Source: Eudorina sp. 2006-703-Eu-15
Lineage: Eukaryota > Chlorophyta > Chlorophyceae > Chlamydomonadales > Volvocaceae
DNA length: 64,000 nt
Reading direction: 5' to 3'
Assembly (NCBI GenBank): GCA_003117195.1
Contig: BDSI01000003.1
Span: forward strand, 1,054,001-1,118,000
The notes under the pieces are model-generated. The model did no database searches. It was not told the DNA's origin and saw only the letters and a program-made list of their open reading frames with translations. Position 1 is the stretch's first letter; the number at the start of each line of letters is the position of its first letter. Position numbers and translations under genes: made by a program. Below, piece by piece: positions 1 to 13,579 of this stretch.

Positions 1-446
1 GTTGGGAGCCTCCTCGCTGCCGGAGTCCGCAGGTGCGCTGCCTGTCTGCCGGCCTGTCGGTCCGTTTGTCTGTCACGGCGCCTGTGCGCTGCAGACAGCG
101 TCCCGCCGGGCCGGATCGCGGTTGGGTTTGTCACTGGCGGATCGGCCGTCACTGACCACGCGCCAGGGGGGGCGGCATCGCGTGACGTGCATGCTTTGTC
201 GCTCGCTCTCTGCCTTGGTCGGACTCGTCCCATGAAACGGGTACACACGTCCTGGACTCACCTCCGCCACGTGGCCCCCTCCCTGCCACCGGATCCTTGC
301 TGTGGCAGTCAGCGCGCAGTCCGTATTTGCCTACCAAGCCGCCTAGGACTCCTTTACCCCATGGCCACGTGCGGTCGATGGGGGGCTTTGCCGGCATTCG
401 CTGAAGTACTCTCGTCCTTGCTATATTAATGTGATTCCGGTCATTA
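1..446. other. left-edge sequence with no supported gene
   Basis: No frame here shows a recognisable domain or convincing splice structure. It probably holds the promoter and 5' leader of the large gene that starts near 447, or an intron of it if the gene begins outside the window. An in-frame stop lies at 432-434, just upstream of the ATG at 447. Confidence 0.4.
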
Positions 447-3400
447 ATGCCTGTTTCGTCTGTCCGCCACGTTCGCGCCATTGACACCCACCCTGAATCA
501 ACCACGAACATCTTCGGGCCGCGCGGTGCTGTAGGAGGAGTAGGGCCGCCGCACTCGTCGGCAGCGGCCCCTGCCGGCAGTGCCCCCGCTGGCCCCCGGG
601 CGCACAGCCCCGGCGCCGACGCATCGCGACAGGTCCATCCCACAGCGGTCTTCTTGCCCGCCTTCGTGGCGTCCCTCGCCGCGGCCCTCGTGAACTCGGG
701 CAGCGCGCCTCCAGGTGGTGGTGGTGGTGGTGGTGGTGGTGGTGGTGGTGGTGGTGGTGGTGGTGGCAGTGGTGGCGCGCGCGCCACGGAGCGCGACGCC
801 GCTCGCCGTGTCCCCACCGGCCAGGTCATCGCGATGACAGCCTACCTGCACCGCCAAAGCGCGGTGCTGAAGCAGCAGATCCTCAGGCAGCAGGCCCAGC
901 ACCAGCACCAGCATCTCCTCGGGCAGTTGAAGTCCGGAGGGTCGGTGGGGTCCATCGTCAGTGCGACGACGGTGTGGGCTCAACAGGCAGGCGGCGAGGG
1001 GGGAATGTTGAGGGCTGGCGGCTCGGCCTCGGCTTCGGGGCAGCCGCCGGGGCAGGGCGAAGTGTCCAGACCTGCCTCCGGGGCTTCTGCGGCGCCGGCG
1101 GCTTCAGGCCGAGGTCAAGCTGCTGCTGCGCCGGCGGCGGCGGCGGCTGCAGGCTGGGGCGCGGTGCTGCCGCCGGTCGGTGTCCTTCCCCCGAAGCCAC
1201 TTGGACGGCAGCCACCGCATCCATACCTCCACGAGCGGAGCCCGGCGGGTCCGCAACCGCAACCGCCACAGCACTCGTTACAGCAGCATCCAAGTCGCGC
1301 GGAGATGCAGCCGCAGCCGCCGTCGGAGGCTGCCCGCGCAGCCTGTCCCGCGCCGCATCCTTCCCAGGCCGCGCCCGCTGCCGCCGGGCCGGTGGCCGCG
1401 TCGGCGCCCGCACCAACGGCGCCGCCCGTCTTAGGGCCGGTGCCGCCTCCAGAAGCACCACCATTCGCATCAGCATCGGCGGTGGACCATCCGGGTGCAA
1501 CGTCGCAGCCAACACCTGCACCAGGTCAACCAGCTGTAGCCGTGCCAGCAGCAGCAGCAGTAGCGCCGGTACCGACCTTCCCTGCGCCGCCAGCGTCCGT
1601 CCCTCCGGCGAGACCGGGCAAGACCGGCCTCAGCGCGCTGGAGCGGCTGCGGCTCCTGAAGCAGCAAAAGGCGCAGGCGGCTGGGCAGGCGGCGGCTGGG
1701 CAGGCGGCGGCTGGGGGCCCGGGACCGCCGCACGCCGGCAGCGGGCCGCCAGCACCGGTTCAGGGGTCACCCGAGCCGGCGTGTGCACCAGGGCAAGGCG
1801 GCCGAAGGGGCGGACGTGGGCAGAAGAGGTACGACGCGGGGTGTACGGGAGTAGGAACGAGAGCAGGTACGGGTAAAACCCAGTTACAGCCGAGCCGAGC
1901 CAATGGGTCCAGTACAGTGTTGAACCTCGGGAGTGAAGGGGCCCTGGTCATTTGTTTTGCTTGCGCCATGATGCCATGAAGCCGGGTGCCTCCTTATATG
2001 CCAATCAAGACAGCCCCGTACCCGGGGCCTCCTTCACGGGCAGGGGACCGGCTGCCCGCGATGCCAAGACGCGTCACATGCTGCCTCCTGTCGTACGCAG
2101 GCCGTACGGCGCTGTGTACGAGAGCACGAAGATCTTCGATGTGGACATATGGGCGGAGATGGAGGGCGACGGCGCGGCCGGCAGGGGCAGCACGGGCAGG
2201 GGTGCTGCCTCGGCGGTGGAAGCAGACACGTCGCAGGCCCCCGCAGGCGGTTCGCCTTTGGCTGATCCGCAACAACGGATATCGTCGGCCACGCCGCAGC
2301 AACCGCCATCGCTGCCGTTGCCGCCGCCACCGCTGTCTCAGGCGGTCCAGCATGCAGAGCAATCGAGCGCGTGTGAGCAGCCGCAAAACCTGCCGCCCGC
2401 TGCAGTGCGGCACCCGCCCCCGGGGGACCTGAATCAGACGCAGCAGCTCCAGCATGGACAGCCGCCGCCTGAGCACCAGCAGCAGCAGCAGCCGTTACAC
2501 CACGCGTCGATACCCTACCCGGTCGCTGGCGCGGCGACGCAGCCTGAGGGCAGCGCCAAGCCGGCGGCGTTCCCGGACGCACCTGCTGCGGAGGCCGAGG
2601 CGGCCCCGCGGGCGCCCTCCGCTTGGCCCCTCGTTGGAACTGCCGTTCCAGTGGCCGCCGAGCTCGCGGTGCCAGCCGGTTCCGCCGCTGTGCAATCCCC
2701 TCCACGCATCCCGCCTCCGACCCCTGGGCACGGCGTGCAGATCCTGGGCGCGGACGCCGCATCGGCGCTGCAGCCGGCGCTGCGGCCGCCGCCCTCGGGC
2801 TCTGGGCGGGCCGCGGCGGCCCCGTCCGCGCCGCCTGGGCTCGGCCCCGCCGCCGCAGTTGCATCCGAAACCGCGTTGGCGGTCGGCACCGCGCGGGCGC
2901 GTCCGTCCTGGCCGCCGGCGGATGCGGCGATCCGGTGTGCCTGCTGCGGCAGGCTGTGCCACACGCGCTGCCTTCCGACCCATGGGCGACCCGTCGAAGG
3001 ACGGCCTGCGGAGCCGTTGGGGGCTTCCGCGCCGGCGGCAGCCGCCGATCGGCCCGGTCGGGGGCCGACTTCGGGACGGGCTCCGGAACCGCTTGAAGTA
3101 GAAGCAGGCGACAGCTTCTTGTGCGGCCCGGCGTGTCGCGAGGTGCTGGCGGCGCTGCGACGGCTGCGGAGGCAGGGGTGCATGCGCGCGGCGGCGGCCG
3201 GTGACCCGCAAGCGCTGGGGCTCAGCGGGGATGCCTCCCTGGAATGGCAGCTGCTGGAGCTGTGGCCTGGGTCCGCGCGCGGCGGCGGCGGCGGCAGCGA
3301 GGACGGCGACGGTGGAGACGGAGACGACGTCGCGGGGCCTGGGCTTCGTTCGGCTGCTGGCGGAGTTGACCCGCATGGAGCTGCTGCTGTCGGGGTGCCG

Positions 3401-6400
3401 TCAGGCGGTCAGGAGCAGGTGGGGCGGGGTTCCGTGGGGCGGTCGGTCTGTCTGTCTGTCGGGCGGCGCGCGCGCGGGGGGGGTGGCCGTCTTTATTGAC
3501 AAAAAGGGGGGCGAAGGGGTCGATGAGGGCTTGTGCATCCGCTCCCTCCCTCGTGAGGCGCTGCTGCTGGTGAGCTGACGTCCCGGGGCAGAGGACGGTC
3601 CCGCCAGAGCGTCCGGTTGCGTTCGGTTTAAAACCGAACAGACACCGCCCCTGTCCGTTCGTTTCACCGCTCCCCTCCTCCTGCCGCCTTCTTTCCCGGG
3701 TTGCCTTATTGCGCGCAAAAAAACGCGCGCCTTGCGCCAGCAGCCGGGAGACGCGGACGGCCCCCGCCGCCGCTCCTGGCGACACCACGACGACGACGAC
3801 GACGACGAGCTAGCGCGCTGTCTGCGCGACGACCTTGAGGCGTGTCTCGGCGGCGCCGCAGAGGTTTCGGAGCCCGGCCGAGCGGCGCCGGTAGCACCCG
3901 TGGCGGCGGGCGCGGGGGCGCTGGTTGGCACGAGTTCCGCCGGGGGACCGCCCTCCCAGCTTTCGTGCTTGGATGCCGCCTGGACCACGGCCGGTGGACT
4001 GCTGGGCGGGATGACGTGGGGGCTGCCGCCGTCGGGGGCCTCGGAGTACGGCATGGACGAGCACAGCGGCGGCGGCGGCACGGTCAACAAGCATGGCAGA
4101 TTGGGAAACGGGAGTAGCCGCGGCGGCGCCGCGGCAGCCGTGCAGCTTGCGGCCGTGTTATGGGTGGACGAGCGGATCAGCTGTGTCGTACTGTTGCGCG
4201 TGTACGGGCCTGACCTCGCGATGGTGAGTCGCCTCTGGTCGCTGATGGATGCGTGCTGAGCAGCGGGCTCCCGCCGGCGCGTTGGTGCGGGCGGTAGTGC
4301 TTGAGAGAGCCGCGATGCGGGCCGTGCCGTGCCGTGCTGCTGGGGGGAGGGGGGGCCGCCGAGAGCAGACCGCCGGTGGTGTTCATGCCGCCACTGCAGC
4401 AGCGGAAGATGGAGGCGGGCACGGGCGCGCCGCGCACTGACGGTCGACCGCCTTCGCACATGCACAGCGGGCCCACCTGGGCCAACCTCATTGCCTGAGG
4501 AACGCACTATCTGCCAGGAAGCCATGGCCTTCAAATTCATGACCGCTGAACTCGGCGCCTAAAACCTCGCTGCGTCAAAAACCCATCCATAACCGTGAGA
4601 ACGGACTCTGCCCTACCCTAACGAGGACTGCGAATGACTTGTGTCAATGACTCCACCCTACCTGCCCATGTCGCACACCCCTCCCCCAGCTCCACCTGCC
4701 CGCCGCGCACCCCCGCTTCGGCTCCCGGGGCCCCGACCTGGCCGGTCTACTGCTCCGAACCCTGGAGGGCGCGCTGTCGTACGCTGGCCTCCGTACCGTC
4801 CTGCTCGGCCTCACGCCGGCCGCCGCGCATCGCCTGGCGACCTGCAAGCCCGGCCTGTTGCCGAAACGCCGGGGGCCGAAACCTCGGTTGACGGAGGAGC
4901 AGGCCGCAGCCCGCGCGGGCGCCAGCGTCGTCGCGGCGGCGGCGGCGTGGCTGGGCGGCGTTGGATACGCGCCCGCCGAGGCCGGGGCGGTGGCGGCGGC
5001 GGTGGCGGCGCGCCCGGTAGATATGCCGCCCCCGTCGGCGCTGCTGTCAACGACCGACCCACGGGGCGCTCAAGCCGGCCCGCCCTGTGCTCATCCCGTC
5101 GGCCGCGTGCTTTACTTCAAGGAACTTCGGAGCGGCGGCGGCGGCGGGTGGCGGACCGCGGCGACCGATCCGCTGCTGATCCCGTTACCGTCAGCATCGT
5201 ACGGCGCGCCCGACACTGCCGGCGCGCTGCGGCTCACTGGCCCAGGGGTCGTGGAGGTCAATGTCGGCGAGGCCGGCCGGGGGCGCGGCCGCGGCCGGGG
5301 CCGCGGGCGTGGGCGCGGCCGAGGTCGGGGTCGGGCGGCTGCTAAGGCGGCGGCGGAAGTGGACGCGGCGGCGGTGGAGGCCGCATTGGGTCGCGGGTGC
5401 GAGCGTGCCGGCAGCGTTGACGGCAGCGTCGAGCTGGGCGTCGGCAGCGACGTCAGCCGGGGTGGAGATGGCTGCGCCGCCGTCGGCGACGACGGCGTCG
5501 GCGGCAGCGCCGCGCCATTGTGCCCTGCCGGCGGCGGCGTATCCGACGTGGCGATGGCGATGGTGGCCGTCCCTGCCGGCATCGAGATCGCGGCGGGAGC
5601 CCTGCCGCTGCTCGGCGCGCCCGCACTCGCACTAACGCGCACCAGTGCCGGTGGCCCCTCGGCGCCCCTCGTCAGCGCCAGCGCTGGCGCCGTCGCCGCC
5701 GCCGTCGTCCCTGCGCACCCGTCGACGGGCACCGATGCCGTATTCAGGCTGCTACAGCCGGTCACATCCCTGCTGGGATCCCACAGCTCCTGTCCGCACC
5801 TCTCCAGCCCGCTGGAACCGTACGGCTCCGTACCAGTGAGTGTGGAGGCCGGCCCGCTGGCGGCGCCGCGCCTGCCGTCGGCCGCGATGGGCCCTGCAGA
5901 AGCGTACGGCGGCGACGGTGCGGCGGCGGCGGCGGCTGACGACGGATGTCGCAGCGACACGGTCACGCCGGAAATCTCACCGCATGCTCGCCCCTTTCAT
6001 GCCGTACCCGACGGCGACTTCGCCTGGATCGTGGGTCGGCGGCGCGAAACGGAGGGCAGCGGAAGCTGCCGTACCACGGACACGTACGGGTACGACCTGT
6101 CTGCGATCATGTGTTTGGGCACGCCGGACACGGTGCAGGTGGGGCACATGCTGGCCGGCATGCTGAGTCCGGCGCGGCAGCCGACCCGTCCGTCGGAGGG
6201 CGGCGGCGGCGGCGCCGCCGCCGCCGCTGCTGGCGCCGCCGCGCCCACTCGGAGCGGCCCGCCAGCACGCGATCCCGCCCTCGGCGCGGACTACAGGATG
6301 CCGGGCCGCGGCCCCGGCCCCGGTGCCCACCCCGCATCATCGGGCGCGGGCGTCGCCGCGGCGGCGGCAGCCGCCGCGGATGCGGATACCGTACGGCCAA

Positions 6401-9400
6401 CGTCGGGATGCCCCGGGTACGAGGCCAGCGCCGCGGGATCCCAGCGCGGCGCCGCGGCGGGGATGGTTCCGCCGCTGCCGTCCATGTCACACTGGGAGAC
6501 CCTAGACGAGTTGTTCGACCTGTCGCCGTCAGATGCTCAGCCGCTGCTGCTGCTGCCGCCGCGACACGAGCAGGCCCCGGGGCAGGGACAGGGGCCGGCG
6601 CAGGGGGGACGGCTGCGGGAGCTGTCCGCCTGGGAGCACACGGCGCAGTCGCCGGAGCCTGCGTTGCGGCGGCCGCCGCCGCAGATGCCGTCGCAGCAGC
6701 AGCAGCAGCGGTCGGAGCAGCAGCAGCAGCAGCTGCAGCTACAGTCTGCGGGAAATGCCCGGCTGGCGGAGGCGCAGCGGCAGGAGCAGGGAGGCTTTTT
6801 CGTGGCGGCCAGCGGGCGGGACGGGGACGGAGAGGAGGCCCGCAGATGGGCGCACGGCGCAAGCGCGTCGGCGACGGGAGCGGCTCCGAACAGCGCCGCC
6901 GCCGCCGCCGCAGCCGCCTGCGGGGACGGAGGAGCTGCGGCCGTGAGGGCGCGGTTGGGCGATGCGGCCGTGAACGCGGCTGTGCTGCCCGGGACCACCT
7001 CCGGCGAGACGCCAGAGCTGGCAGCAGCAGCAGCGGCGGCAGCGGCGGTGAGGTCCACGGATCCCGAGTCCGCCGGGGCGGAGGTGCCACGGGCTGCAAC
7101 GGGCGGGCCGGCCACTGCAGCAGGGGAGCCAGCAGCGGAGCCAGCGCCAGGCGCAGTATTCGCAGCGCCGGCAGCCGCTTGTACGGGCGCGGCCGACGGG
7201 GGTTCCTTATCCGCCGCCGCAGCCGCCGCTGCTGCCGCCGCGGCTGACAGGGAGCCGTCAGCAGCTGCGGGTACTGGCAGCGGTGGTGTGGTGGCGCGCG
7301 TGCATGGGGATGCGGGTGGCGGAGGCAGCGGAGGCGGAGGGCAGCCTTGCGGAAGGGCCCCGGCCGGTGTCCCAGCCGCTGCGGTCGACGCCGCCGTGGC
7401 CGCCGCCCCTGTCCCCCCAGACCTCCCTGGTTCCGGAGCTGCAGCGGGCACCTGCGGCGCCGACGCTGATCTGCTGCCGCCGCCGCAGACGGCGGCCGCC
7501 GGCGGCGGCAACGTGAGCGGGACCCTAACTGCTGGGGTGGGTGCGGATGCCGCTACCGCAGCAGAGGCGGCAGCAGCACCGGCTTCTGCCGCGGCCGCGG
7601 CGGCGGCAGCTGCCGGTGGAGCAGCAGCCGCTGCGCAGAACGGGACCGGAGAGGGCGAGCGGCCCGTCGCCGCGGCTCGCTGCGGCGGCGGACGGACGTC
7701 GCAGGACGGCACCGCTGTGGTGAGCTGCTCCATCGGGAGTGTCGTACTGGATGCCGGCGGCGACACGACGGGCCCGGAGGTGGCGATGCCGCCACGCGTG
7801 GTCAGGGCAGCTGGCGGCGGCAGAGCCGGCGGCGGCGGCGGCGCCAGTCCCTCCAGTGCGATTTGGGGGCCCCATCAGATGCCCGCTAATTCGGTCGTCA
7901 GGGGAAGCTCGGCTGCACGGGAGGATGCCCTGCGGCGGAGCGACGGCGGCGGCAGGTACGGCGGCGGCAGCCCTGGTACGGAGGTACAGCCCCTGGCTGC
8001 GGCGGCGGCGGCGGTGGCGCCGCCGCCGTCGTCTCTGCCGCCAAAGGACGACGATCTGGCCGCGGCGGGGGGCCAACCGGATGCAGCCGCGGGTGGGAGC
8101 CACTTGGGCAGCCGGTTCAATGGGCCCTTGGGCAGCAGCGCCACTGGAACGGGGCAGCTGGAGGCGACGCCGATGCACCCGGACAGCCACCATGGAGGAG
8201 GTGCACCGACGGCGGACGCGGCGGGGACAGGGCCGACGGCGGCCGGCGCCTATGGTGGCGGCGGCGGCGCCGCAGGGGCGCGGGGCAGCGGCGAAGCTGC
8301 CCGCCTGCCGCGTAGCGGCAGCACCGCGCCGCCGGCGGCGCCCGCGGCGGCGGTCGCCGCCGGCGAGGCCGGCCCGAGCGGGCCGCCCGCGGCGTCCCGC
8401 AGCGGCAGCAGCAATGGCGGCGGCAGCGCCCGCGAAGCGCGTCATCTCCCGCCACACCTGGCGGGCCTGGCGGCGGCGTTGCGCGGCGGCGGCCACGCCG
8501 GCCATGCCGGCCACGCCGCCCGCGCGGCGGTCACCGCCGCGACCATCGAGTCGGGCGAGCTGGTGACGGACAGCGCGGTATGGCCCGGGCGGGCCCCACA
8601 CCGCCCGCCCCACCCGCCCCGGATGCCGCTGTCCAACCCGCCACGCTCGCGCTGGGACCAGAAGCCGCAGCCGTACGAGCAGCCGGAGCGGCAGCACCAG
8701 CAGCACCAGCAGCACCCGCGCCAGCAGCCGGACGGTGGTGTTGAGCTAGGGGAGGGCCCCACCCGCGTCGAAACATGGCGACAGGCGGGCCACCGAGCCT
8801 CCCAAGAGGGCGAGGGGGACGCCGCCGCGCGCCGCAGCAGCCGCGGCCGGGACCCGGCTCGGGCCCAGATGGGCGGAAGCCCTCGCCACTGCGGCCGGGA
8901 GGACGACAGTCCCATCCGGCGCGGCGGCGGCGCTGCGCGGGACAGCCCGGGGCGCCGCCGCGCCGCCGGGAGCCCACCCCGCTTTCGGGAGCCGGAGGAC
9001 CTGCCCCGCGGCCACGAGGGCGGTAGCCCGCGGCGCGGCCGGGCTGGCCCTGGGCTGGGGAACGGCGGCGGCGGTGGCGAGCGGGGCCGCACCTCCCCGC
9101 GGCGCGGGCGCCGAGCGGGTGGCGGCGGCGGCTCGTCGCCGGGGCGCATGCCGCCGCCGCCGAACCCGGGCCCCTGGGGCGCCAGGGGGGCCCACCGCAG
9201 GGATGTGCCGGCGGATGATGAGGGGCTGCCGCAGGTTGCGCGGGGCGCTGTGGAGGGGCGGCGCCGGCGGGGCCCTGAGGCAGCAGAGGGACAGGGGCGG
9301 GGACGGGCCGCGGCCGGGGGCGACGGCGGGGGCTGCCGGCGAAGGGAAGAGGAGCCCTCGCCGCGGCGGCCCGAGGCGCCCTGCCGAGGTCCCCGAACGG

Positions 9401-12400
9401 GTGGCGAGCGGCGCGTGTACGGCGAGTACGACGGTTACGAGGGGTACGACGGGTACGGACCCCAGGAAGGCCAACGGTGTGCTGTACACGAAAATGTATG
9501 GGGGGGAGGGTACGGCACTGGGGAGGAACGGCCTTGGCGAGACCGCCGCCGCACCGGCGGGGACGGCAGCTTAGGCGGGGACTGTCGGCCGTACGGTCCG
9601 TACGGCGCCAGCCACGGCGACGGCGGCGACGCGGGAGGCAGCGGGCTCGGCGTGAGACGGCTGTCTCCCGAAAGGCAGCAGCGGGGCCAGCGCGGAGGGC
9701 CCAACTGGCACGTTTCGTACAACGACATGCCGTACGGAGACCATCCACGCCAGCCGCCGGGCCGGGGCCTCAAACGCGCCTGGCAGCAAGACGCTGATGA
9801 CGACCATTGGCGGCGTCCCGATTCTGACGGCGTGAAGCACCACCACGACGCTGGCTCGGGCTGGCAACCGCACCGGAGCCTGCCCGGGTTCCGGAGCAAC
9901 ACCGGCGGCGCCGGCGAGCACCGCGGGAGGTTCGTCGGGCGCGACTACGTCGCGCGGCGGCGGCCAGGGCCCGGTCACTGTAAGGGGGAGGTTTTAGAGG
10001 CGGGGGCGGAGGCGGGACTGGGGGAGGCATCACGCCGACCTTCCGTACGCCCCCAGGCCGACCGGGAAATGTCGCCCAGCGACTCGGAGATGGCGAGGCG
10101 GCAGGAGTGGGCGGAGTACGAGGAGCGGAGGCGGGGGGAGCCGCAAGGGCGGCTGCCGGACACAGGCGCGGAGGACAGACCGGGTTGTGGCTCGGGCCGG
10201 GACGGCCTGTGGCCGCAGCGGAGCCCCCATCCCGACCGACGCGGCCCTGCCGCGATGGCGTCAGACCCGGGCCGACCCATGGGTCATGCGTCGTATCCGC
10301 GATATAACGGCGGCGGCCCGGAGCAGGGGCGGCCATGGCGGGGTCAGTGGCGAGGCCGTCGCGTGGGCGATGGTGACCATCGGCCGCCGCTGTCGCCGTC
10401 GTCATCACCGCCGCGCCGCCGTACGGCAGCACCGGGCGCCGCCGACCGTCACGCCGCCGCCGGCGCGGCCGATGACCACTGGCGCAGAGAGCGCAGGGTG
10501 GCGGCGGCGCAGCCGCCGCTGCAGCCGCGAGGGCAGCATGCGAGACCCGTGGGTCGGGACAAGCGGCGCAGGTCCTCCGAAACCGGCAGCAGTTCCCAGG
10601 ATACTGGGTCGGGCGGCGGGACTGGATCCGGATCCGGCCGCGGCACGGCAGTTCGAGTGAGGGGGCTGCGAGTGGCGGCGAAGCGGCGGCGCAGGTCGCC
10701 GCGGCAGCGCCGGCTCGGTTCGCCGTGCAGGCGCGGGGCCTCTCCAGACCGCCGCAGGGACAGCCACGGCGGGGACGACAGCGGCGGCGGCGGCGGTACC
10801 CGAAGCAGCAGCACGACTTGCAGCGGCGGCACCACCACCACCACCACCACCACCACCAGCAACACAAGCAGCGACACCAGCAGCAGCGGCACCACAAGCA
10901 CCAGCGGCGGCGGTAGCAGCAGCACAAGCAGCGACACCACCAGCAGCACAAGCAGCGGCAGCACAAGCAGACGCAGCAGCGGCGACGGCGGCGGCGGCGG
11001 CAGCACTAGCGGGCGCAGCCGCTCTGCCTCCCCGCCGCGTAGTGAAGGCCGCCACGCCGAGGGTCCGCCGCCCGCTGCCGCCGCCGCCGCCGCCCCCGGA
11101 CCGACAAGCGCGGTGGCCACCGCCATCCCAGCGGAGGACGACGAGGACAACATAGACTGGTGGTACGATGACGGGGAGGACGACACGGCGCTTCATCTCT
11201 TCGACGCCGCGGATGCGCCCGACGAGTCGCAAGGCGCTCAAGGCCGCCACGGCGAGCGCGGAGGCAATGGAAAGGAGGAGGAGGGCGGCAGGGAGCCGCA
11301 CCCGCGGCGCCACCGCGACGGCGCCGAGCAGGGCAAGGAGCGGCACGGCCCCAGGCAGAACCGCCCTCGCGATGCGGGGGCCCGCAGGAGCGCCCGGTCG
11401 AACCGCGGGGAGCGGCGGCACGGCAAGGAGCGGCGGCGGGCGGACGGCTCAAAACACGGGCCGCCGCGCCACGGGAAATCGCACCGGCGACACGACGACG
11501 CGCCGGGGACGCCGCGTCGCGGTCGCGGGAGCGCTGACGGCGACGATGGCCACGACCCCCGTCACCGCCACCACCATCACCACCATCACAAGGGCGGCGG
11601 CGGCGGCGGTGGCGGCGGACAGCCCCTGCCCCCTAGTTCCGATACCGGGCCCGGCGTGGGCCTTGCGCCGCGCGGCGGCGGACGGCAGGCGCATGAGCAG
11701 CCAGGCCAGGCGGAGCCGCCTCTGCCGCAGCCGCCACGACAGCATCCGCCTCAAGATTGGGACCCACCGCTACAGCAGCCTGAGCCGAAGGCGCAGGAGC
11801 AACCCCGCGGGGCGATGTTGGGCGAGCCCTCGCGGCCACGAGGGGGCCAAGCCCACCCGCAGCAGCGGCAACAACCCCAGCACCCGCAGCACCCGCAGCA
11901 GCGGCAACCGCAGCAGCAACCGCAGCTGCCGCTGCAAGATGGAACGCAAGGGCTGCAGCCGTCCCGCGTGCAACTGCGACACGCGGAACAGCAGCAGCAA
12001 CAGCAGCAACAGCAGCAACAGCAGCAACAGCAGCAACAGCAGCAGGGTCACCTGGTGCAAGTCCCGCCGCAGGCGCAACAACAACGACAGCAACAATTCT
12101 GGCCGCAGCCGCAGCAGCCGTTCCAGCAGCAGGACCACCAACAGTGGCCGCCGCCACAGCAGCAGTGGCACGACCAGCAGCCGCTGCCGCAACAGCAGCA
12201 GCAGCAGTGGCCTGAGCAGCAAGCTCTGCGGCCCATGCCGTGGCAGCAGCCGATGCCTGTAGAGAATCCGCAGCAGTGGCCGCCGGATGCGCACAACCTG
12301 CTGATGGGGATGGCGTTGTCACAGGTGCGTCGGTACGACATGGAGCAGTACGGCGGTTAGCAGTACGGCATACACATGGGGAGGGGTCCTTCAAGCGAGG

Positions 12401-13579
12401 GCAGGGACGCGTTCCGTGTTGCAAACGAGCTTGGGAACATGGAGGAGGGCGGCAAGGCAGGAGGAGGTTGTCGCACTCTAGGTTCCGGGGGACATGACCA
12501 CTCTGGTTCCGGGGGATATGACCAAGATGTTCCGGGCGGATGGCGTTGTATCGGGCAGCCTATAGCTTGGGCCCGGGTCAGTTCATTGGCCGAATTACGT
12601 CGACGGTGTGGCGGGCTTGCGGCGTTTGGCGCTTTGCGGGGTTGGCTGGGTGTAAGAGCGAGTCACGGCGGCAGGGGCCCCACACACCGCGGTACTGTGC
12701 TGTGCCAGGCGCCGGGTGCCGGGTGGCTCCCCCTGTCGGTAGGCAGTGGTCCTCTCTGACCCGACCTCACCGACCTGAACTCACCCCACCTCACCTGACC
12801 TCACCTCACCTCACCTGACCTGCGGTGCCGCCCCCCTTCCCCCTGCGCCCGCCCACCGACCCACACAGGCCGCAGCAGCGGGTCACATGGACATCGCCCC
12901 GCTGCTGGCGGCGGCGACAGCGGCGGGGCAAGCTGACTTGGTGGCGGCGGCGGCCGCGGCGGGGGCGGGGCCCGCACCCGGCATGTTGACCGACCGCGCC
13001 CTGGACCCGCGCCTCGCTTTGATGGCGACAGCGGCCGCCATGACCGCCTTTGCCCGCCCCCAACCGCATGACCTGACCTTCCAGCACGGCCTGGTGCAGG
13101 ACGCCGAACGCGCGTGGCGGGCTGAGGGTCTCGACGGCGGCGCCGCCGGCGAGCTGTCGTACGGATATGGGCCAACGGAATGCCGCCACGACGACCCCGG
13201 TGCAGGCGCCAGGTCCGGCGCGTGGCGGCCGGGGTACGGCTTTGAACAGCATCGACCCACCGCGTTCGGGAGTGAGCAAGGCCGCGGGGGTAGAGGGCGG
13301 TCGTACGGCAGAGGGCATGGCAGACGGGGCATCCACGGGCGGGGGCAGCCCGGCCACAGCTTCGCGGGCGGGGTTGCCCAGGGGGACGATACGGGTACAC
13401 TGGCGGACAGCACTGGTGGAGCCGTGCGGTTTTACGGCGACGGTGGATCGCTGAGCTGGCATCTCAGCGCCCAACAACCGGCGAAGCGACAGCTGCCGCC
13501 GCAGCAGCCGCAGCAGCCGCAGCAGCAGCAGCAGCAACACGATAAGCCGGCCTTCGCCATGGTGGGGGCAGGATCCTGA
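447..13579 (+). CDS. giant PHD-finger/GNAT-like acetyltransferase protein with low-complexity tail
   Basis: Proposed exons are 447-1828, 2101-3418, 3744-4223, 4690-12324 and 12869-13579; phases agree at every junction and give about 3,841 residues. A PHD-like zinc finger is seen around residues 740-806 (CACCGRLCHTRC, then FLCGPAC followed by a helix REVLAALRRL). A GNAT-like fold is split by the intron at 4224-4689: ISCVVLLRVYGPDLAM joins LHLPAAHPRFGSRGPDLAGL and EGALSYAGLRTVLLGLTP. This PHD-then-GNAT order is known from plant chromatin proteins of the IDM1 type, so a nuclear acyltransferase or reader role is inferred. The rest is disordered: GGT-encoded poly-Gly, poly-Ala, a GR repeat at about 5270-5340, SR/RGG-like stretches, Thr/Ser runs, His runs and poly-Gln near 12000. 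The canonical acetyl-CoA loop (Q/RxxGxG/A) is only weakly recognisable (RFGSRGPD). The ATG at 447 is tentative, and the exon 2 end has an alternative frame (see findings). Confidence 0.72.
713..766 (+). repeat. (GGT)n coding microsatellite
   Basis: About 18 tandem GGT/TGG triplets lie inside exon 1 of the PHD/GNAT gene and encode a poly-glycine run in its N-terminal low-complexity region. Confidence 0.9.
11985..12047 (+). repeat. CAG/CAA poly-glutamine tract
   Basis: About twenty consecutive CAG and CAA codons near the end of exon 4 of the PHD/GNAT gene encode an uninterrupted poly-Gln run. It is followed by more than 100 Gln-rich residues. The mixed CAG/CAA use argues for selection on the protein as well as replication slippage. 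Confidence 0.9.

Noticed and set aside
5112..12424. Long open frames in the other five frames of the 7.6-kb exon (for example 5946-7247 +, 6537-7766 -, 9770-10966 -, 11633-12424 -)
   Set aside because: GC-rich, repeat-biased sequence lacks stop codons in all frames. These read as Arg/Ala/Cys/Gly noise, while the chosen frame alone joins upstream and downstream exons with correct phase.
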